32,712 bases of DNA from Chromatiales bacterium (GCA_020445565.1 JAGRGI010000084.1:1-32712); one strand, 5' to 3'; counted from the stretch's first letter, positions 1-8,724 are shown. Notes: a model not told the origin generated them from the sequence alone. A program made the numbers and translations.

Positions 1-59
1 GTTTTGCCGCCGTAGCGCCCGTCGACCGGCGAAACGGCGGTGAGGTTCGAGAGTTCCAT
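1..59 (-). CDS. purB: Adenylosuccinate lyase, N-terminal fragment (cut by window edge)
   Basis: Read on the minus strand from the ATG at 59, the first 19 codons give MELSNLTAVSPVDGRYGGK. This is nearly identical to the N-terminus of gammaproteobacterial adenylosuccinate lyase (E. coli PurB begins MELSSLTAVSPVDGRYGDK, from memory). The enzyme acts twice in purine synthesis, splitting fumarate from SAICAR and from adenylosuccinate. A GGAG lies about seven bases upstream of the ATG on that strand, which supports the start. Only about 4% of the gene is in the window. It is divergent from the FIST gene, so 60-309 must hold the promoters of both; I found no convincing -35/-10 pair there. Confidence 0.88.
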   Translation of the reverse strand, partial: MELSNLTAVSPVDGRYGGK

Positions 60-309
60 GGAAGGCTCCGAGAGTTGCAATCGTAATAGCGATGGCGGCG
101 AACTGTGCCGAGGTTTGATTTGGCTGTCAAACCTTTGCCGACAAAGTGACTATGCTGTGTAAAGGGCACTGACGGTTTCTATCGCAGATCAGGCTCATTG
201 GTTCAGGGACACCGGTTTCCTAGTCGCTTGCGCACCCTTGTGGCCCGCGCCCCTTCTGGCCAGACCGGCCGCAGGGCATACGGTATTCCCAATGGAGCGG
301 AGCTCGTCC

Positions 310-1446
310 ATGGCAGGGATACAATGCATGTATATTGCAAAGCCAACCTTGGAAAGCCTATTGAGCGTTGCGCGCGCCCTGAAACCTGGGTGCCATGACT
401 GCGTGCTGTTGCTGTTTGCCGACCCGCCTGACGGGTTGATCGACGATGCGGTTCGCGATCTCAACGAACTGGGGATCGTTTTTGTCGGCGGTGTATTTCC
501 GGGCCTCATCGAAGGTCCTCGCCGTCATCGCAGCGGAGTCGTGGTATCGCTGCTGCGCGGTGCCTCACGGCCTGCGGTGGCGAAGATGACGGAACACGGT
601 GCGGATTGGCCGATTTCCTTGCCGGCGCCAATGTCTGGCGGGGGTGGCAGCGTGCTCGCCCTCATCCTCGTCGATGCGCTGGCCCCCTGTCTGTCGAGGT
701 TTCTCAGCGAACTGTTCGACCGTTTGGGCAATACGGCCGCTTATTTCGGTATGGGGGCGGGAACCGCCAACTTCGACGACCGGCCCGTGCTTTTCCACTC
801 TGATGGCTGGATCGAGCACGGTGCACTGGTGCTCCTGATCCCCATCCGCGCCAGTTTGGCGATGCGCCACGGCTGGAACCGGGTTGACGGTCCAATGGTG
901 GCCACCCGCAGCCGTGCTAACGAGATAGTGGAGCTGAATTGGCAGCCGGCTGCCGATACCTATCTGAACTCGGTGAAGTTGGACCGGCCCGAGACATCGG
1001 TTGAAGATCTGTTTCCCCTGGTCAGCATGGCCTACCCTTTCGGCATCATGCGGCAAGGCGAAGAAGATCTGATCCGTGATCCGATACGCCTGGGGCGAGG
1101 TGGATCGTTGATTTGCCTGTCTGACGTGCCCGAGCATTCGGTACTCTATTTGCTCAAGGGTAAAGCGGAATTACTGGTGGCTGCCGCCAGTGAGGCCATG
1201 CGCGAAGCCGTTCAGTCCTCGGATGCAAAGCAGCCGCTTTGCCTGATATCGGATTGTTATAGCCGGGCATTGGTGTTGGGAGACGAAATCCAGCGGGAGT
1301 TGACCGAAGCGCACGGAATACTTACAGAGCGGTGGCCGGAGGCGGTGGCCGAAGGTGTGTTCGCCCTCGGCGAGATCGTGGGTGATGGCGAGCAGCCTCT
1401 CGAATTGAATAACAAGACTTTTACCGTCGGTATATTGGATGTCTGA
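310..1446 (+). CDS. FIST-domain sensor protein (possible NosP-like partner of the adjacent kinase)
   Basis: 378 aa cytoplasmic protein with no signal peptide. The N-terminal half (about 1-190) fits FIST_N, with the glycine-rich MGAG core. The C-terminal half fits FIST_C, including YPFGIMR, the segment DLIRDPIRLG, and a late CYSRALVLG stretch. FIST proteins are ligand sensors that usually partner with signalling proteins; some (NosP) bind haem and NO and regulate a co-encoded histidine kinase. Here the stop overlaps the start of a hybrid kinase by eight bases, which matches that partnership. The start at 310 was chosen because GGAG sits at 299-302. An ATG at 292 and a TTG at 238 are in frame but lack a ribosome site. 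Which ligand it binds is not visible. Confidence 0.82.
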   Translation: MAGIQCMYIAKPTLESLLSVARALKPGCHDCVLLLFADPPDGLIDDAVRDLNELGIVFVGGVFPGLIEGPRRHRSGVVVSLLRGASRPAVAKMTEHGADWPISLPAPMSGGGGSVLALILVDALAPCLSRFLSELFDRLGNTAAYFGMGAGTANFDDRPVLFHSDGWIEHGALVLLIPIRASLAMRHGWNRVDGPMVATRSRANEIVELNWQPAADTYLNSVKLDRPETSVEDLFPLVSMAYPFGIMRQGEEDLIRDPIRLGRGGSLICLSDVPEHSVLYLLKGKAELLVAAASEAMREAVQSSDAKQPLCLISDCYSRALVLGDEIQRELTEAHGILTERWPEAVAEGVFALGEIVGDGEQPLELNNKTFTVGILDV

Positions 1447-3877
1447 AGAAAGTGGTGATTTGTCGTCGGACGTAATGCTCCTCTACGAACTGTCCCTTTC
1501 CCTGGGTAGAACCCTGGACCCGGAACAGCTATGCAGGGAATTCATCAATGTATTGCTGACCCGGCTCAACATGGGCTTCGGTGGCGTGTGGAGCATGGTA
1601 TCGCTGGACAAGAATCGCATTGGTTCGGGCGACTTTGAGCTTGTCTATGCCTATCCCGCCATTCGGGTGCGCACCCATGCGCTTCCTCTGGAACATCCCT
1701 TGCGGTCTGTGACGGCCAGGGCCGAACCCCTGTCTCATCCCGCACAGCAAGGGCCCATGCACGGGCTGATTCATGACGACGATACGCAATCGGGGGCCTA
1801 TGCGGGTTTTCCCCTGCGCGGTTTCGGCATATTGGTGCTGTATTCGGCCAGAGGCATTGGTGTCGACGCCGGTGCACTGGGGCGTCTGAGAGCTGTCGTC
1901 GATCAGTTCGCCGTCGCGCTTGAAGGTGCGATGGCACATTCCTGGGTGGTGCTCGATGCCATTGAGCGCGAGGCCATCATCGAAGCCATACCTGATCTGC
2001 TGTTCGGTATCGACAGCAGTGGCAGGCTGACCTGGTGGAATCAGGCCCTGGACCTGGATCTGCACGACCTGCGCGGCAAACCCCTGACTTGTCTATTTCA
2101 ACAGGCCAGCCAGGAGGGTGTTTCGCGCGCCCTGGGGGATCTGGCTGGATCGGGTCGTGCTCAGGTGGATGCCTGGCTCGCCACGCTTCCTGGGGACACC
2201 CTGGTGGAACTCAATCTGGTCCGGCTTCGCAACGGTCCCAGCAGAAACGTCTGGGCGGTGGGCTCGGCCCGGGATGTGACAGCATTGCGTAGGGCGGAAC
2301 GGCGCCTTCGAATCAGCGAGGAGCGGCTCAATCTGGCGCTGGAAGGGGCCAATGACGGTCTCTGGGACATCGATCTGCGCGCCCGCACGGTATTTGTCAG
2401 CCCACGTTGTGCGGCCATGTTGCATTACCAAACGGGCAAAACCCCGGTCACTTTGGAAGCTTGGTCGAAATTGGTGCACCCCGACGATCTGAAGGACCTG
2501 CGGGCGTCTGCCCTGGATCATTTGTGCGGTCGCAGAGCCACCATTGTCGCTGAAACCCGTCTGCTTACGTGTGACGGCCAATGGTGCTGGGCGATGTTGC
2601 GTGGCAAGGTGGTGGAGCGCGACGAACAGGGCAAGGCGCTTCGATTGGTGGGGACGCAAACGGACATCACGGATCGAAAGACCGCGGAATTGGAGCGCGA
2701 GCGCCTTTACCGGGAACTCCACCAAGCGCAAAAAATGGAGGCGTTGGGGCATCTTACCGGTGGGATTGCCCACGATTTCAACAATATACTCGCCGCCATA
2801 CTGGGTTTTGCCGAGCTCGCCAGGAATCGTCTGAGCGCCGGTTCCACCGAGGCGCTGCCGGGCTATGTGGATCAGATCGTCATGGCCGGCACCAGGGGCA
2901 GGGATCTGGTCTCAAAGATGCTTGCGTTCAGCCGGGTGCAGGGCGGCGAGGCAAACGAGCCTACCGCCATCGTCGAGCTGGTGGAGGAGAGTCTGCGCAT
3001 GTTGAAGCCCGCATTGCCTTCGAGCGTGGTCATCAGTACGGACTTCGAGCGAGACCTTCCCAAGGTCGCCATCGATCCCGTGCAGGTGCAACAAGCCCTT
3101 TTGAATCTCCTCATCAATGCACGTGATGCCATGAATGGACAGGGAGATCTGGAAATTTCATCGCGGCGACGCCGCTACCAGGAGGGTGAGTGCAGTGCCT
3201 GCCACCGCAATGTGACCGGGGAATGGGTGGAACTGGCAGTGCGCGACAATGGCCGGGGCATTGCTGCGGAGCATCTGCCAAAGATTTTTGACCCGTTTTT
3301 TTCCACCAAGGAAGTTGGCCGGGGAGCGGGCATGGGTCTGGCCGTGATCCACGGCGTGGTCTGTCGGGCCGGCGGCCATGTGCTGGTGGAGTCACGCCCA
3401 GGGGAGGGCAGCGAGTTTCGTCTGCTGTTGCCCGCGGCCGCCCCGGTGGCTTACGAAATCAGTGAACCCGCTCCGGGTGTCTGGCGAGTGTCGGAGGACA
3501 CCGCGCTGGGCAGGGGCCAGCACGTGTTGGTGGTGGACGATGAAACCGCCTTGCTCGGTTATATGAGCGAGTCGCTCAATCTGGCCGGTTTTCGGGTGAC
3601 GACCCGGTCCGACAGTCAGGAAGCACTGCGCTGTTTTCTGGAGCAGCCTCAGGAGTTCGCGCTGTTGATCACCGATCAAACCATGCCGCGTCTGACCGGT
3701 CTGGAGCTTATCCAGGCCGCCCGCCGCCAACGGCCCGATCTGCCCGTGGTGTTGTGCACCGGCTATAGCGAGGTGGTCAATGAGGCCAAGGCCCATAGTC
3801 TGGGCATCGACCGATACCTTGCCAAGCCCGTGTCTCCGGAACAGCTTGCGAGCGTGGTGGCGGATCTGTTGAAGTAG
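1439..3877 (+). CDS. Hybrid sensor histidine kinase (PAS-PAS-HisKA-HATPase-REC)
   Basis: 812 aa, no clear transmembrane helix, so probably cytoplasmic. In order: an N-terminal GAF-like region (about 10-165), a PAS domain (about 175-285), a PAS_3/PAC-type domain (about 290-415), HisKA with GGIAHDFNNIL and phospho-acceptor His445, a HATPase_c domain with the N-box NLLINARDAM, DNGRGI and GAGMGLAV, and a C-terminal receiver. In the receiver the acidic pair is Asp700/Asp701, the phospho-acceptor is Asp746 in LLITDQTMP, and the conserved Lys lies in YLAKPVSP. The start overlaps the end of the FIST gene, so the two are translationally coupled and FIST is the likely input. No output domain is present, so a phosphotransfer protein or regulator elsewhere must receive the signal. 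Any link to the protease cluster downstream is only by position. Confidence 0.93.
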   Translation: MSEESGDLSSDVMLLYELSLSLGRTLDPEQLCREFINVLLTRLNMGFGGVWSMVSLDKNRIGSGDFELVYAYPAIRVRTHALPLEHPLRSVTARAEPLSHPAQQGPMHGLIHDDDTQSGAYAGFPLRGFGILVLYSARGIGVDAGALGRLRAVVDQFAVALEGAMAHSWVVLDAIEREAIIEAIPDLLFGIDSSGRLTWWNQALDLDLHDLRGKPLTCLFQQASQEGVSRALGDLAGSGRAQVDAWLATLPGDTLVELNLVRLRNGPSRNVWAVGSARDVTALRRAERRLRISEERLNLALEGANDGLWDIDLRARTVFVSPRCAAMLHYQTGKTPVTLEAWSKLVHPDDLKDLRASALDHLCGRRATIVAETRLLTCDGQWCWAMLRGKVVERDEQGKALRLVGTQTDITDRKTAELERERLYRELHQAQKMEALGHLTGGIAHDFNNILAAILGFAELARNRLSAGSTEALPGYVDQIVMAGTRGRDLVSKMLAFSRVQGGEANEPTAIVELVEESLRMLKPALPSSVVISTDFERDLPKVAIDPVQVQQALLNLLINARDAMNGQGDLEISSRRRRYQEGECSACHRNVTGEWVELAVRDNGRGIAAEHLPKIFDPFFSTKEVGRGAGMGLAVIHGVVCRAGGHVLVESRPGEGSEFRLLLPAAAPVAYEISEPAPGVWRVSEDTALGRGQHVLVVDDETALLGYMSESLNLAGFRVTTRSDSQEALRCFLEQPQEFALLITDQTMPRLTGLELIQAARRQRPDLPVVLCTGYSEVVNEAKAHSLGIDRYLAKPVSPEQLASVVADLLK

Positions 3878-3939
3878 TCTTTCCGGGCTCTGAGCATTGG
3901 TCGATCGGAGAACGGGTCGCCAAGCGTGTTATCTTTTCC

Positions 3940-3959
3940 GCGTTTGTCCGTTTAAGTGG
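3940..3959 (+). promoter_or_regulatory. Candidate regulatory box, copy 1
   Basis: GCGTTTGTCCGTTTAAGTGG lies about 120 bases upstream of the first DUF4384 gene. Its first 14 bases recur exactly at 8672-8685, and positions 3941-3959 match 8681-8699 at 16 of 19 bases, just upstream of the anti-sigma gene. TTGTCCGTT also occurs at 16869-16877 upstream of the acyltransferase. The recurrence ahead of genes of one cluster suggests an operator or a promoter element for the locally encoded sigma factor. This is inference from sequence repetition only. Confidence 0.4.
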
Positions 3960-4078
3960 TCAGAATCCGCGGCTGCGAGGCTGTGGAAACGGACGGGCCG
4001 CGGCTTGCTTTCTTGCCCACTGTCCGACAGCTCACCGGGGCTGAGGCTCCATGTAGATGAACTTGCAGGAGAATCTCG

Positions 4079-5110
4079 ATGCAGGCGTACGACACACCTC
4101 AACGCCGCCCTTTCAGGGGGTTGGCTACACTGGCTATCGGCTTGCTGTGCGGCTGGGGCGCCGTGGCTGCGAGTGCCTGGGCTGATCAGGGTGCCGACAG
4201 CCGGGCGGTGGTGATCCGTGACGCCGACAAGGAGGGGGGCGGGCTGCAATTCAGCTTTGAACCCACCAAGGAAGGCTATCGTGTGGATGAACCGATTCGG
4301 TTTCGCCTGCGCAGCAACAAGACGTTCTTTCTGTATGTCTATGCCGTGGATGAAGGCGGAGCGGAGGCGACACTGTTGATTCCGAACAAGCGCCACGGCA
4401 ACAAATACCGCGCTGACCGTACCTTTATCGTCCCCAACGCCGATATGGAATTTGCCGCTGACCGGCCTGGCATCAATCGGCTGGTGGTGTTGGGCAGCAC
4501 CCGCTACATCGATGTGGATCTGAAGCGTTTCCGCTCGGCGGGAGACTACTATTCGGCCAAAACCATGGAGCTGGAGGGGGCGTTCGCCGAAAAAGGCATC
4601 CGCATCCGTGACAGAAAGCCCGAGGGTGACCGTCGTCCCACGTCTGAAAGGCAGGGCGATGTCGTGGTCAAGGAAGTGGAATTGCAGATCCGTGGCGCAT
4701 CGGGAGGCTTGGCAAGTCAATTGGACAGCGAGTTGGATCGCTACGATGGATCCAACTCGGTCATTGCCTTTGTCTCCACCGACAGGCAGCGCTATTACGA
4801 GGGCGAGAGGGTTCGCGTCGCCTTCGGCGCGGACGCCGGGGGTTGGGTTCACCTGTTCACGGTGGAACCCGGCGGTGGTTATTCCCAGCTGAGCCGGCGC
4901 GAGGTCGATGGTGGCAGGGTCTATCACGTTGTTGCCAGAGCGGAGGCCCCCGCAGGGACGCACAGTATCGTCGCCGTTTTTAGCAAGGATGGGGCGATTG
5001 ACGAGCGATTGTTGGACGAGGTGGTGGACGAGGGCATCACCAAAGGATTGCGTCTCAAAGATAAGGATCAAACCGGTATCGCGGTAAGCCAGTTCCGCAT
5101 TGATCGTTAG
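4079..5110 (+). CDS. Exported protein with two DUF4384-like domains
   Basis: 343 aa. A signal peptide covers about residues 1-35, with a hydrophobic core and likely cleavage at AWA|DQ. The first DUF4384-like unit (about 55-145) shows the family pattern: GYRVDEPIRFRL, then a strand like FFLYVYAVDE, then LLIPNK and a late strand LVVLGSTR. A second, more divergent copy follows a charged linker at about 225-325 (RYYEGERVRVAF, GGWVHLFTVEPGG, HSIVAVFSKDG). DUF4384 is a beta-rich domain of unknown function that is often attached to bacterial caspase-like and kinase proteins. AGGAGA at 4067-4072 supports the start. It opens the long same-strand cluster, in which DUF4384 also occurs in the lipoprotein at 5309 and at the C-termini of two caspase proteins. 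A role as a ligand- or protein-binding partner is inferred. Confidence 0.8.
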   Translation: MQAYDTPQRRPFRGLATLAIGLLCGWGAVAASAWADQGADSRAVVIRDADKEGGGLQFSFEPTKEGYRVDEPIRFRLRSNKTFFLYVYAVDEGGAEATLLIPNKRHGNKYRADRTFIVPNADMEFAADRPGINRLVVLGSTRYIDVDLKRFRSAGDYYSAKTMELEGAFAEKGIRIRDRKPEGDRRPTSERQGDVVVKEVELQIRGASGGLASQLDSELDRYDGSNSVIAFVSTDRQRYYEGERVRVAFGADAGGWVHLFTVEPGGGYSQLSRREVDGGRVYHVVARAEAPAGTHSIVAVFSKDGAIDERLLDEVVDEGITKGLRLKDKDQTGIAVSQFRIDR

Positions 5111-5308
5111 GAAAATCCGCTCCGACGAGTGGTGTGCCGCCATGCGGCAAGCAGTTGGGAGTACCTGAACCGTTCGACGTATCCGGTTCACTGCCAGATT
5201 CCCGCGGTGGCAGTCGAAGAGTCGGTAAAACAGCGAGTTATGTTTTTTTGGTGAGGCCCTTATCGCCGGGGGCGCGCCGAGCATCGTTTGCAAGAGAGGC
5301 ACAGACAG

Positions 5309-5860
5309 ATGAAACGGGAAGAATCTGATTCACGTCGGGGTCCGCGTCTGGGACTGTTCGTCCTGGCGTTGACTGTTGCGTTTTCGTTGCTTGCCTGCAA
5401 GGAAACCGAGATCGTGCATGTCGGGCCGAACTGGAACGAACTGCACCAGTTGGCCAGCACTGGCAAGAGTTTCGAGATCAAGGCCGATGTCGGCAGAACG
5501 CGTTACAAATTGGGCGAAGATCTGTCCTTCGAGGTCGAATCCCCGCGCTCGGGGCGACTATGGATTCTGCAGGTAGACCCGGCCGATGAGGTGAGTTTAC
5601 TGTTTCCCAATGCCCGCTCCCCCATCAACACTGTAAGAGCGGGGCAGCGGTTACAGATTCCATCGCCCGATGACAGTTGGGTGATCGAAGCGGCGGAGCC
5701 GAGAGGCAAGAGTATCGTAGCGTTCGTCGTGACCACCGGCGATATGGACATACGCGATGCCTTGGGCGGTGCCCGCCAGGAAGTGATGCATAAGACGTTG
5801 CAGCTGGTTGCCGATGAGCCCGCTTGGGCTATCGCCAAGCACTACATCGATATCGACTAG
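5309..5860 (+). CDS. DUF4384 lipoprotein
   Basis: 183 aa. The N-terminus has a charged stretch, a hydrophobic core and the lipobox LLAC with the lipid-attachment Cys at residue 30, followed by Lys-Glu. The rest is a single DUF4384 domain (about 50-160): RYKLGEDLSFEV, RLWILQVDP, VSLLFPNARS, a NTVRAGQRLQIPS segment, and IVAFVVTTGD. The LFPN plus AG-x-x-x-x-IP pattern is the most recognisable signature of the family. GAGAGG at 5294-5299 supports the ATG at 5309; an in-frame TTG at 5288 is less likely. It is membrane-anchored on the periplasmic side. A short inverted repeat (5190-5196 with 5208-5214) lies in the 198-base gap upstream, so it may be transcribed separately from the previous gene. 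Confidence 0.85.
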   Translation: MKREESDSRRGPRLGLFVLALTVAFSLLACKETEIVHVGPNWNELHQLASTGKSFEIKADVGRTRYKLGEDLSFEVESPRSGRLWILQVDPADEVSLLFPNARSPINTVRAGQRLQIPSPDDSWVIEAAEPRGKSIVAFVVTTGDMDIRDALGGARQEVMHKTLQLVADEPAWAIAKHYIDID

Positions 5861-5872
5861 GCGGATACGATC

Positions 5873-7693
5873 GTGCGCGCTTGCATTTGCCGGACCGTTC
5901 CAGGTTCGGTCGGGGCCTTGATCGCCTTATTGTTCGCCGCTGCCTTGCCGGCCGTGGAACCGCAGGCGCCGCCGTCCGGATTTTTCGACCTGTACGAGGA
6001 CAACCGCCGCCAGGGTATTGCGAACCTCATCACCGAGGACTTTCTGCTGCTGGGTTATGGCCTGATCCGTCAGCGCACCATTGAGGAAATGGAAGTCGAA
6101 CGGCTCAGACCGCTGTTCGGCGATATCCTTGCGAAGTTGGCGGCGGGCCTGGACGGGCTTGCAACCGAGTCGCCTGCGAAACAGTCAAATCGCCGTTACA
6201 TCGCCATACTTCAGGCCCTGTTGTCCGGGGATGAGTCGGTGTTGATCGATGATGTCGCCAGAGCGGAATACCAGGCAGTGGTCACCGCGGCGGGGATTGC
6301 GGTCTCTCCCCTGTGGCAACGCAGGGTGGACTATTCCCAATTCAGGCCCAGAGGCCGTTATACGGCCACCGAGGAATTTGAACGGTATTTCCGCGCCATT
6401 CGCTACGCTGGCGATGTGTTGTTTGCTGTCAAGGCATCCAGGGCCACCGGTCTGGATGAGTCCGATGTCCTGCGTTTGACTGCCCAGGCTCTGCAATTGA
6501 GCCGCCTGATCCATGCCGACGCGTCCTTGGCTGTGGCCCTGGACGAGATCGAGCGGCTGCTGACCTGGAGCTTCGGTCCGTCAGAGGATCTTCGTTCGTC
6601 AGAACTGCTGGCCGTTGCGCGTCATTGCGGCAAAGCCAAGGACTGCCTGCCAAGCGCCTTGCTCGAGTTCGCCCGCGCTCACGGTCGGCAACCGGTCATA
6701 CTGTCCGGTTTGGTCGACGAGAGCGGTTTGGAGCCTGGGGTGTCGCCTGCCGACGTGCTGACCGGCTGGCGGCTGTTGCCCTCCCGGTTCAGCGCCAATG
6801 GCGCGGCAATGCAGTCCCTGGTGTACGCAGATACCGGGGAGTACCAGGGGCCACCCGATGTCCATCCGTTGAGTCTTTCGGTGATTGGCGGGCGCAAGGT
6901 CAAGGGCTATCCCACCGCGTTGGAGATGCTTGCGTTGCTTGGCGACGATCTGGCTGCTGCGCGTGTGCGTGAGCGTGGCGATGCCTCTTTCGCAGGTTAC
7001 GGCGAGGCGATGAAACGGGCGCGCTCGGCCATGTTCGGCACTCAGGGCCTTGATCTGGGCCAGACGGTTTTTTTGTCCGCCCTGCTGAAGGATGGCACGC
7101 GCTCCTCTGAGGCCCGTCAACGATCGGCCCTCGGTTTCTGGGTTTGGCAGCGCTATCTTGCGGTACTCTATGCCAAACAGTCTTACACGCTCATGGGCAA
7201 GGGACTTATCCCGGACACGGGCCGGGATGGTGCGGATCTGGTGCCGGCCACCGCTCTCTATCAGGCCCTGGGTGGTTTGGCGCGGGCCCATGCCGAGGCC
7301 GAGTCGTTGCCGGTATGGCGCGAGTTTGCTGAAGTGCTCGACCGCATCAGCGAAATCAGCCTGAAACGCGATCTGGATCTGAAACCTTCGCCGTCGGACG
7401 AGGCATTCCTCAATCGGCTGGACAAGATCTTGCTGGCATTGACACAATCCCGTGACACTCCCATCGTCGTCGATGTTCACAGCAACCCCGCCGACGGCAT
7501 GGTTCTGCAAGAGGCGCTCGCCTGGCCCCGGGTCGTTCGGGCCGGGTCCGCAACCGGTGCGGTTTTCGAGCACCGCGAGTTCAAGCAGCCGATGGACGAA
7601 CGTCTCACCGACGAGCAATGGCAGGCGATCCTTGAGCGTGACTGGAAGCAGGCCCGTACCGGCAAACGCGCGACCAGCGGGGTCGCCCTGTGA
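5873..7693 (+). CDS. Exported DUF3160-like protein
   Basis: 606 aa with a predicted signal peptide (hydrophobic 11-27, likely cleavage LPA|VE). Several segments match DUF3160 as I remember it: NLITEDFLLLGYGL near the N-terminus, the block from Asp153 to Gly180 containing QFRPRGRYT and RYFRAIRYAG, KQSYTLMGKG in the second half, and DVHSNPADG at about 534 near the C-terminus. DUF3160 proteins are large, mostly helical, exported proteins of unknown function. The start is GTG, 12 bases after the lipoprotein stop, so the two are probably co-transcribed. No catalytic motif was recognised. Its presence among proteases and a sigma/anti-sigma pair suggests an envelope role, possibly as a substrate or sensor; that is inference. 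Confidence 0.72.
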   Translation: MRACICRTVPGSVGALIALLFAAALPAVEPQAPPSGFFDLYEDNRRQGIANLITEDFLLLGYGLIRQRTIEEMEVERLRPLFGDILAKLAAGLDGLATESPAKQSNRRYIAILQALLSGDESVLIDDVARAEYQAVVTAAGIAVSPLWQRRVDYSQFRPRGRYTATEEFERYFRAIRYAGDVLFAVKASRATGLDESDVLRLTAQALQLSRLIHADASLAVALDEIERLLTWSFGPSEDLRSSELLAVARHCGKAKDCLPSALLEFARAHGRQPVILSGLVDESGLEPGVSPADVLTGWRLLPSRFSANGAAMQSLVYADTGEYQGPPDVHPLSLSVIGGRKVKGYPTALEMLALLGDDLAAARVRERGDASFAGYGEAMKRARSAMFGTQGLDLGQTVFLSALLKDGTRSSEARQRSALGFWVWQRYLAVLYAKQSYTLMGKGLIPDTGRDGADLVPATALYQALGGLARAHAEAESLPVWREFAEVLDRISEISLKRDLDLKPSPSDEAFLNRLDKILLALTQSRDTPIVVDVHSNPADGMVLQEALAWPRVVRAGSATGAVFEHREFKQPMDERLTDEQWQAILERDWKQARTGKRATSGVAL

Positions 7694-7762
7694 TTTACGG
7701 CTTCCGGCACCCGGTACGGCTTGCCGATTTTTCCAGGGAACGGAGAGGTATTGAGATTTCTT

Positions 7763-8590
7763 ATGACTTGGCGATCACGATATTTCACGGCGGAGTGGAT
7801 GCGCCGCTTTGCTTACGAGAGCCGTAAACGCTTTGGCCGCTCCGCGCGAATTGATCCACAGGACGCCAATCAGGCTGCGCTGACCACGCTCTTGAGCCGT
7901 CTTTCCAGGGTCGATCCTGAGGTCTTGTCCGACGCCTACGTATTCACCGCCTTCAAAAATGCCCTTACCGACGTCCACATCAGCGCCTATGGAAAACCGC
8001 GGCCGCCAAGTTGGATAGGGCGTCTGGGCGAACCCTTCACCGACATCTGGCGTCTCTTTTGCCTCGAAAGGTATGCAGAGACTGCCATCGAGGAACTGAG
8101 CAGGATCGAGCGGGATTTGATTCGCGATACCGTGCAGCGTCTGCGTGCACGGGACGATTGCCCAAAGAATCTGGTTTTCGTCGGCATCAGGCAGGATGCC
8201 GATGATCTGCATGACGAGGCGAACGTGTCTGGTGCGATCGTGGCGGACAATCTTGACCCCGTCGGCGAAATGGACGTTTCGGCGCTCCAGGCCATGCTGA
8301 GCTGGGTTTTCGCCCCGCAGCGGCAAGGTTCCGCTCTGGACCCTGAAGTCTCGGAGCGTCTTGCCACGGCGCTGCTTCAGGCGCGTCAACGCTTGCTGGA
8401 CTGTTGCGACCTCAGCGATGACGAACGCCTGATGATCCGACTGCGCTTTCTCGAAGGGCTGTCGGCGCCGAAGGCGGCGGAAATTCTTGGCAAGCAGCCA
8501 CAGCATGTGCGACGCGGAATCCGACGTGCCCTCGATCGTGTCAGGGCCTGTTTCGACGAACTGGCGCTGTCGCCGGATGATTTTGTCTGA
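7763..8590 (+). CDS. Sigma-70 family RNA polymerase sigma factor (divergent, ECF-like)
   Basis: 275 aa from the ATG at 7763. The N-terminal part (about 10-75) has the region-2 pattern: DPQDANQAALTTLL then VFTAFKNALTDVHISA, resembling the core-binding helix and the -10-reading helix of ECF sigmas. The C-terminal part (about 205-265) is a clear region 4: LSDDERLMIRLRFLEGLS then AAEILGKQPQHVRRGIRRAL, a helix-turn-helix for the -35 element. The two parts are separated by an unusually long insert of about 120 residues. It precedes a one-TM protein with anti-sigma features. GGAGAGG at 7742-7748 is rather far from the ATG, so an in-frame TTG at 7751 or 7721 cannot be excluded. Targets are unknown; the repeated box near 3940 and 8680 is a candidate. 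Confidence 0.75.
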   Translation: MTWRSRYFTAEWMRRFAYESRKRFGRSARIDPQDANQAALTTLLSRLSRVDPEVLSDAYVFTAFKNALTDVHISAYGKPRPPSWIGRLGEPFTDIWRLFCLERYAETAIEELSRIERDLIRDTVQRLRARDDCPKNLVFVGIRQDADDLHDEANVSGAIVADNLDPVGEMDVSALQAMLSWVFAPQRQGSALDPEVSERLATALLQARQRLLDCCDLSDDERLMIRLRFLEGLSAPKAAEILGKQPQHVRRGIRRALDRVRACFDELALSPDDFV

Positions 8591-8671
8591 TCATTGCCAA
8601 ACGGGCTGGGCAAGGCTGCGGATCGAAGTCTGGCGTGATCACCCATGCCGATGGCGGATGTCACGAAATGA

Positions 8672-8699
8672 GCGTTTGTCCGTTTGTTCGATTGAGTGG
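8672..8699 (+). promoter_or_regulatory. Candidate regulatory box, copy 2 (tandem)
   Basis: This stretch ends 25 bases before the ATG at 8725. It begins with the same 14 bases found at 3940-3953 and contains a staggered second copy, CGTTTGTTCGATTGAGTGG at 8681-8699. That copy differs at only three positions from 3941-3959. The shared pattern is CGTTTGTYCGWTTRAGTGG. No good sigma-70 -10 is evident beside it. It may be the operator or promoter of the anti-sigma/protease pair. Confidence 0.4.
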
Positions 8700-8724
8700 G
8701 CGGCCTGCCCTGGTTGAATGAACC

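Noticed and set aside
134..163. Possible promoter TTGCCG-17-TGTAAA between purB and the FIST gene
   Set aside because: Each hexamer matches only four of six consensus bases and other weak pairs exist nearby; not distinguishable from chance.
5190..5249. Inverted repeat ACTGCCA/TGGCAGT followed by a run of seven T
   Set aside because: The T-run (5243-5249) starts 28 bases after the stem, too far for an intrinsic terminator; the stem is only seven bases.
3929..5302. 457-codon minus-strand open frame opposite the first DUF4384 gene
   Set aside because: The plus-strand frame has a signal peptide, ribosome site and DUF4384 pattern; the antisense product has none.
6599..7618. 339-codon minus-strand open frame opposite the DUF3160-like gene
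   Set aside because: Antisense shadow; the plus frame has a signal sequence and family motifs.
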